A model generated the notes under the pieces. The model saw nothing but the letters and a program-made list of their open reading frames with translations. It ran no database searches and was not told the DNA's origin. From contig CAMJIC010000019.1 of assembly GCA_946405675.1 (NCBI GenBank), positions 1 to 18,597 on the forward strand: a stretch of 18,597 nt of DNA, read 5' to 3'. Both the position numbers and the translations under genes were made by a program. Shown here piece by piece: positions 17,701-18,597 of the stretch; positions within the stretch are counted from its first letter, which is position 1, and the number at the start of each line of letters is the position of its first letter. The stretch is from an uncultured Clostridia bacterium (GTDB taxonomy: Bacteria > Bacillota > Clostridia > Lachnospirales > Lachnospiraceae).

Positions 17701-18597
17701 GGCCATTGTCTACGATGGCGTCAGGGTGCCGAGGCAGGCGATCATGGAGCGCAGCCTTACCCTCGAGATGAAGGACTTCAGCCGGGAGAAGAATCCGGAA
17801 GAGGCTCTTGCCGCGCTGAGAGAGGATATCCTGACCCATTCCTTTGACCTGCAGAGGAAACCCCTCATTCAGTTTACCTGCGCGAAGAAGGATGAGAGCA
17901 GCTGCTACCTGGTCATCGCGGTGCATCATATCATCGTGGATGGCTGGTGCATCGGCCTGTATATGAATGATTTCATGCACTATCTGGCGGATGAGATCGC
18001 CCGGAGGACGCCTGCGGACCTGGATTACTCTGCTTCCTATGGCAGGTATGAGGAGGCTGTCAGGGAGATCCTCCATAAGGATCGGTTCAAGGCAATCGAT
18101 TACTGGAAGGGACTGCTGGGGGACTATGAGACGAAGGCGCAGATTCCATCCTTCGGAGAAGTGCCGAAGGAAAAGCAGAGCACGGAGGATGTCCTGTCCG
18201 TCACGCTCAGCCAGGATCTGACACAGCGCCTGGAAGCCTTGTGCCGGGAGGAGCAGGCCACCATCAGCAACGCTGCCGAGATGCTGTGGGCGATGACACT
18301 GAGCACATTCTCCCGCACGAAGGACGTCGTCTTCGGAAAGGTTGTGTCGGGACGCGACAATACGAAGACGGAAACAGGAGACGTGGTAGGCCTGTTCATC
18401 AACACGGTGCCGGTCCGTGTCCGGATCAAAGAAGAAAGCACCGGAAGGACCCTGCTCAGGGATCTGCAGAAGCAGGCAGCGGATACCAATGCCTTCGATT
18501 TCTGCCCGCTGGCGGATGTCCAGCGTGTGACGGATCTGGGAAGCGACTTGTTCCAGAGCGTCATGGCATTTGAGAATTACAACAGCGGTGCGGAAGG
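5783..18597 (+). CDS. Giant nonribosomal peptide synthetase, lipopeptide type (3' end beyond window)
   Basis: One open frame of 4271 codons runs off the right edge. Visible domain order: C1-A1-T1, C2-A2-T2-E, C3-A3-T3-E, C4 (partial). It is a cytosolic multimodular enzyme that activates three amino acids as adenylates, tethers them to carrier domains, couples them and epimerises two. The protein starts directly with a condensation domain and no loading A-T pair, which fits acceptance of an acyl chain from a separate carrier; the ACP and acyl ligase just upstream supply that. The T domains ahead of E domains read L-G-G-D-S-I, as usual before epimerisation, while T1 reads L-G-L-N-S-L. Expected product so far: acyl-L-aa1-D-aa2-D-aa3-. 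No thioesterase, reductase or exporter is in the window, so total length and release are unknown. I found no frameshift or internal stop. Confidence 0.95.
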   Translation, partial: MKNYPLLQAQLGVFLESVKFPDSTQYNLPVLCDLDSRIDAGRLEDAFRRMIQSKAVLRSRFGYDEKGVPCQWPDDGMPVEIIRRSCSDEEAKAYAKDGFIRPFHVLEGEPLFRVEILETPKGICLLTDFHHLVADAYSYSRMIAKELNTFYSGVDKPVDMGAFEAAQAEDALFGTEDYRLAKAYFEDTFRGKEFVTLSTRSEETPGRMITASRSIPKNLCDAWCRDNKTEVYLLFQAAFSHALGILSRQDEVAYCTAHHGRLNRQRMRATGMFVNNLSAYADVSPEVTVRGLLDSLGEEMKQVYAHAVYPMTHLSSSLGLAPKVSFNFRPVETEGILDKTTFQTQELVRTVIHSDMNIHIELKGEDYVIFADSSEAMNPQSVLDAMVSGIRGAVINMMASPDALLKEIPLVTAEESEEILSVSKGLDLDYDSTKTWVDLFLDHAADNPEACAAADEQGSWTYAQLDQRSNAIAAYLLDQGVSEGSFVVVKTGRRKEYLAAILGVNKAGAAFVPVDPEYPKDRIDYIISDSGANVMLTEETIAGAFDAFADAAAVNRARPDGSAYMIYTSGSTGKPKGVVQPHRSLRAFTAWRIHDLGIAPGEAYGQYTSFAFDASFDDTICPLSAGAAVHILSDDLRRDMGGMYQYFQDYQIVGLTLPTQMGMAMLNSYDSLPLHYVMMGGEKLLPVKKTNVKIINGYGPTEFTVCSSYHVVDQDNDTEIPIGRPVPNTWSLILDRNGNLLPRHATGEICLAGPQIALGYHNLPEMTGRRFAPLNGDLLGEGMRVYHTGDLGHYDERDELVYEGRIDFQVKLRGFRIEMGEVEQTASAYPEIGNVCAQVKGDQLCLYYTEKTPIDPDDLKAFMGKTLTGYMVPSAYVRLDVMPLTPNGKIDLKALPEPVMKLENIVPPSTKTEETLMGIFAPYIHADQFGVLNDLVSLGLNSLNLIRVCTDIKEALGVQVRAADVMKDPTVRSIGALIDQAAEGHPQITAHEKKEFYPLSGNQKGVYIDWEMNRDTTQYNIPGLYPFARETDPQALADAICRAVDAHPYLKTRLALKDDEVMQQPHGDEKAQVEVTVLDHEPDSAFFQSRIKPFDLFQDRLYRFEIYVSPAKVYLFSDIHHIVYDGLSIAIFMEDVRRILEGKAPEGETLTAFDLALYEEAQKGSEAYQNAQKRYDLLLSESVGLVYQDSAHPDGESACRVISRISGENVRSYCAAHGVTENSFMQAAFAETMHRLTREENFVFLTVHHGRDAAPAFEHAVGMFVRTIPLVCNVADKAHGEEKVSDFVRSIHAQLQESYAQDVYPYTDVVDRYKLRPEVMFVFQGGLEEQMGSELMELSLDAVKTPIDVTVYPDASSTDMLVTLEYDGNRYSSRDMEVLLEAFGNVVQGMLKAETIKEVALLDEDSANDMVSGLCKGMDLEFDRSLTWLSMFHSQVLQHPDKLAVKDEQGSYTYRELDHASDSIAHYLIRNGVRPDDFVIIKMDRVKEFAAAVIGVQKAAACYVPIDPLYPEDRIHYMIEDSEAKVVLTEEVAADAIKQYQSAERIDLARPENLAYMIYTSGSTGRPKGAMIPHSALMNYLQFYVRRFGVTSEDRISHHITWSFDSHIRDFYPALASGAGLYIMPEAIRRDPEQIYAFLEKYDITGSAYATAMGQLMMSQYDLKQKFISVGGEALRGVRAGKCKVFNVCGATEVTDVVVDYQLKEGEYYADTPIGKPLANCYAFILDKYGNLLPQGIPGEICYAGLNIGNGYWHMPEKTAQVFVPCPFVKDSTMYHTGDLGRYNEDGDVEYMGRLDFQVKLRGFRIELGEIESNAIHYESMKMVAAAVKKDQLCLYYVASEEIDKEALKAFLSETLTEYMVPTVYMQLDAMPMTPSGKVNRRALPEPLADAGASYVAPEGDAECAVAAGMKKVLGMETEVGAEDNFFTLGGDSIKAIRLVSALRQMGVEVRVADVMREKTVRGIAACQAAPESRISQEPFSGRTENLRWFSAIEQLPVPNYYLQTVLLKCARKLDLSVLQAAFDAITAQHDMLRAIVTKEDGLYVRDASARIEIERYTVASAAQAGRVCAAIKPAIDMSKALMRAAYITSPEQDFLFFAAHHLIVDGVSWRILLSDLDSAVGQLLAGKEKVSLPDKTNTWDDFAKGLHAYRDSYGLSLEIPYWKNVQRSLEKLPMSDTMDFGRHFEKIELRLSEEKIRSFLLADKSSLSVDVNDTMLCAVAESYRKVFGSDAVSVQFEGHGREDIGQGLVIDRTIGWFTSIYPVVMEGLTGDTGRDLATVKEALHRVPNKGVGYDVLRMLSGTEAVEFDTRRSAMMSFNYLGEMDAEEGGSLFTMVREIETGSDRADENYFGPDLAIDSLIANGEFALTLQYNTAVYDSNQAERFAEGILEEMMTIRDYLNAQKETQLTPTDLGENEWSLDEFETVIEGFRGRGEEISRIYPLTPMQESMLLKHITDPGSWAYRLASIWKLDILPSEEVMEKVAKTLSDRHEVLRTAIIYKHVSVSRQAITSRVIPVAFADISGEEDKEAAVMKLRAQILTDAFDLEERSLVQLTVAKTGENSCYLIVATHHIIVDGWCMQIFLSELMQLISDETAGVHTLADSQEIPGTYEKAVREILSKDKKAGLNYWKELLGDYETRAEIPSYGDVPEEKQSENDECVLTLPADVTEGLKKLCQDEQATINNGVELLWGMVLADYTRTKSAVFAKVVSGRDSTKTDVNDVVGLFINSVPVLVSYDKETTARDMIQKLSRQAAATKEYDFCPLSEIQQQTSLGSRLLQSVIAYENYNSGNENSGISDALHIHVEPVLLKEENFDEINVKAYEEENGQLSVSLTFNRRHYTQAEIGRVLELFRVLADGVVRNPDEALSALPRVSQDEIPAIEALSRGADLPYDKTKTWVDFFMEKAKAHPDNVAVVDKSGFFTYGQLDERSECVAQYLCAKGVQVNDRVAVRMTRRKEFVAAVLGVNKAGAAYVPVDPEYPQDRISFMLEDCGAKEVLSDENIMEAMQGISASAHVGSLADPQTNAYMIYTSGSTGQPKGVLLKQRAISACLAWNIPTFGLDETKRNLHHPSFSFDASTFDLFYPLAAGAQIHILDEDSRKDLDKMAEYIKVNGITGMTMSTALGMALLNQYDIGVEYIMLGGEKFMPVKKNSAVLYNGYGPTEFTVCSSFHVIDQDKDVDIPIGRAVPNSWSVICDSEGHLLPQGMAGELCLAGDQICEGYWNRPEQNQKAFAPLRESLPGISRVYHTGDLARYDENGELVYLGRIDSQVKLRGFRIELGEIENQASLYPDMKMVAAEVKGSQLCLYFTAGVKTDTESLRAFLSRSLTEYMVPTVYMQLDEMPLTPNGKINRKLLPEPVVERSGSYVKPEDGAEMTIAEAMQKVLGTDEAIGANDSFFELGGDSIKAIRLASVLRASGISIQVSDIMSRKSPRMIAQLAGQEVELVSQEPFSGEVSDTAIYRFFQDLDLPEPMYFNQSALFRCRSRVNMDYLQKAVDALVYQHDMLRAVIKEGKLYVQDPSATIEVERMSVVTPHAGDMTEAFTWFQSHIDPEQALIRIVLVQNEDADYVFMTAHHTIIDGVSWRILSADLEEAYGQLAQGQKEAKLPSKTSTYQDFAKAQAQYRDSYALSLEIPYWKRVQEELMSLPASDAKDYSRSFDMVKGGLGKEDTRSFLTAELSKKGLEVNDLLLTAVCRSYSETFGTDAVSVQMEGHGREDIGGGLVTDRTVGWFTSVYPMVFKGFGKSPEEDLKSVKEVLHRVPDKGVGYNILRFMEGREDVTLSSDRVAKIGFNYMGEMDAEQAGDPFFKPTNELDTGFDFSRKNMFGPDFAINCSVKNGEFELSLIYSHGAGSKQEASAFVRGIMREITALVDYVQESRAVFVTPSDLGETEWSIEEYEKVREDFAQQGEKMLRIYPLTPMQEGMLLKHISEPESFAYRLVSAFELDVLPTDGMLRNALDRLAAKHEVLRTAIVYDGVRVPRQAIMERSLTLEMKDFSREKNPEEALAALREDILTHSFDLQRKPLIQFTCAKKDESSCYLVIAVHHIIVDGWCIGLYMNDFMHYLADEIARRTPADLDYSASYGRYEEAVREILHKDRFKAIDYWKGLLGDYETKAQIPSFGEVPKEKQSTEDVLSVTLSQDLTQRLEALCREEQATISNAAEMLWAMTLSTFSRTKDVVFGKVVSGRDNTKTETGDVVGLFINTVPVRVRIKEESTGRTLLRDLQKQAADTNAFDFCPLADVQRVTDLGSDLFQSVMAFENYNSGAE
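8753..13050 (+). other. NRPS module 2: C - A2 - T2 - E
   Basis: C2 starts at about residue 996 and has H-H-I-V-Y-D-G (His1120, His1121, Asp1125). C1 and C2 share a T-Q-Y-N-(L/I)-P motif near their N-termini. A2 starts at about residue 1426, with Y-T-S-G-S-T-G from 1559. Its adenine motif is unusual, N-V-C-G-A-T-E instead of N-x-Y-G-P-T-E. Tentative pocket code is D-S-R-A-S-G-V-D-V-K (Asp1605 first), very unlike A1 and A3. T2 has Ser1933 in L-G-G-D-S-I. The E domain (about 1979-2403) shows H-H-L-I-V-D-G-V-S-W-R-I-L (His2101, His2102, Asp2106) and E-G-H-G-R-E (Glu2238), both diagnostic, and should be active. Predicted outcome is D-aa2. Confidence 0.87.
13051..17490 (+). other. NRPS module 3: C - A3 - T3 - E
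   Basis: C3 begins at about residue 2440 (Y-P-L-T-P-M-Q) and has H-H-I-I-V-D-G-W-C (His2571, His2572, Asp2576); following an E domain, it should accept a D-donor. A3 starts at about residue 2892, with Y-T-S-G-S-T-G from 3031. Its tentative pocket code D-A-F-T-M-G-G-V-C-K (Asp3077 first) differs from A1 only at the third position (F for D), hinting at a hydrophobic or aromatic substrate, low confidence. T3 has Ser3406 in L-G-G-D-S-I. The second E domain has H-H-T-I-I-D-G-V-S-W-R-I-L (His3577, His3578, Asp3582) and E-G-H-G-R-E (Glu3714). Predicted outcome is D-aa3. Confidence 0.87.
17491..18597 (+). other. NRPS module 4: condensation domain, cut by window edge
   Basis: C4 starts at about residue 3917 with I-Y-P-L-T-P-M-Q-E-G-M and has H-H-I-I-V-D-G-W-C (His4048, His4049, Asp4053), closely matching C3. 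Later motifs G-L-F-I-N-T-V-P-V and F-E-N-Y-N are present before the edge. Coming after an E domain, it is expected to be a D-donor, L-acceptor type. At least one further module must lie downstream. Confidence 0.88.

Overview
The window suggests an anaerobic, moderately GC-rich Firmicute, most likely of the Clostridia and possibly Lachnospiraceae. The signs are strong AGGAGG-like ribosome sites, a SpoIIE/RsbU-type phosphatase with RsbV/RsbW-like partners, and a hairpin-rich intergenic repeat built on GTAACTGTTCAG. I could not test the taxonomy. Every gene I can support is on the + strand.

Layout. Bases 1-183 are a non-coding leader with a perfect TTGACA box and a small perfect palindrome. Bases 184-3345 carry a compact three-gene partner-switching cassette: a STAS anti-anti-sigma-like protein, a polytopic membrane protein ending in a PP2C/SpoIIE phosphatase, and an RsbW-like ATP-binding switch kinase overlapping the phosphatase gene by 14 bases. 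Bases 3342-3683 are a mosaic array of inverted repeats whose first copy includes the stop codon of the kinase gene. Bases 3709-5618 hold a stand-alone acyl carrier protein and an AMP-forming fatty-acyl ligase, closed by a hairpin terminator. From 5783 to the right edge one unbroken reading frame of more than 4270 codons encodes a giant nonribosomal peptide synthetase (NRPS), cut off by the window inside its fourth condensation domain.

How they may work together. The ligase would activate a fatty acid and load it onto the free carrier protein. The N-terminal condensation domain of the NRPS would pass that acyl chain to the first amino acid. The visible order is C-A-T / C-A-T-E / C-A-T-E / C..., so the product is predicted to start acyl-(L)aa1-(D)aa2-(D)aa3-, an N-acylated lipopeptide. 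The cassette ahead of it has all three parts of a stress-type or sporulation-type partner switch but no sigma factor or other output in view. My main hypothesis is a lipopeptide system governed by a membrane-sensor phosphatase. The domain assignments are directly visible in the sequence. The regulatory link and the product structure are inference.
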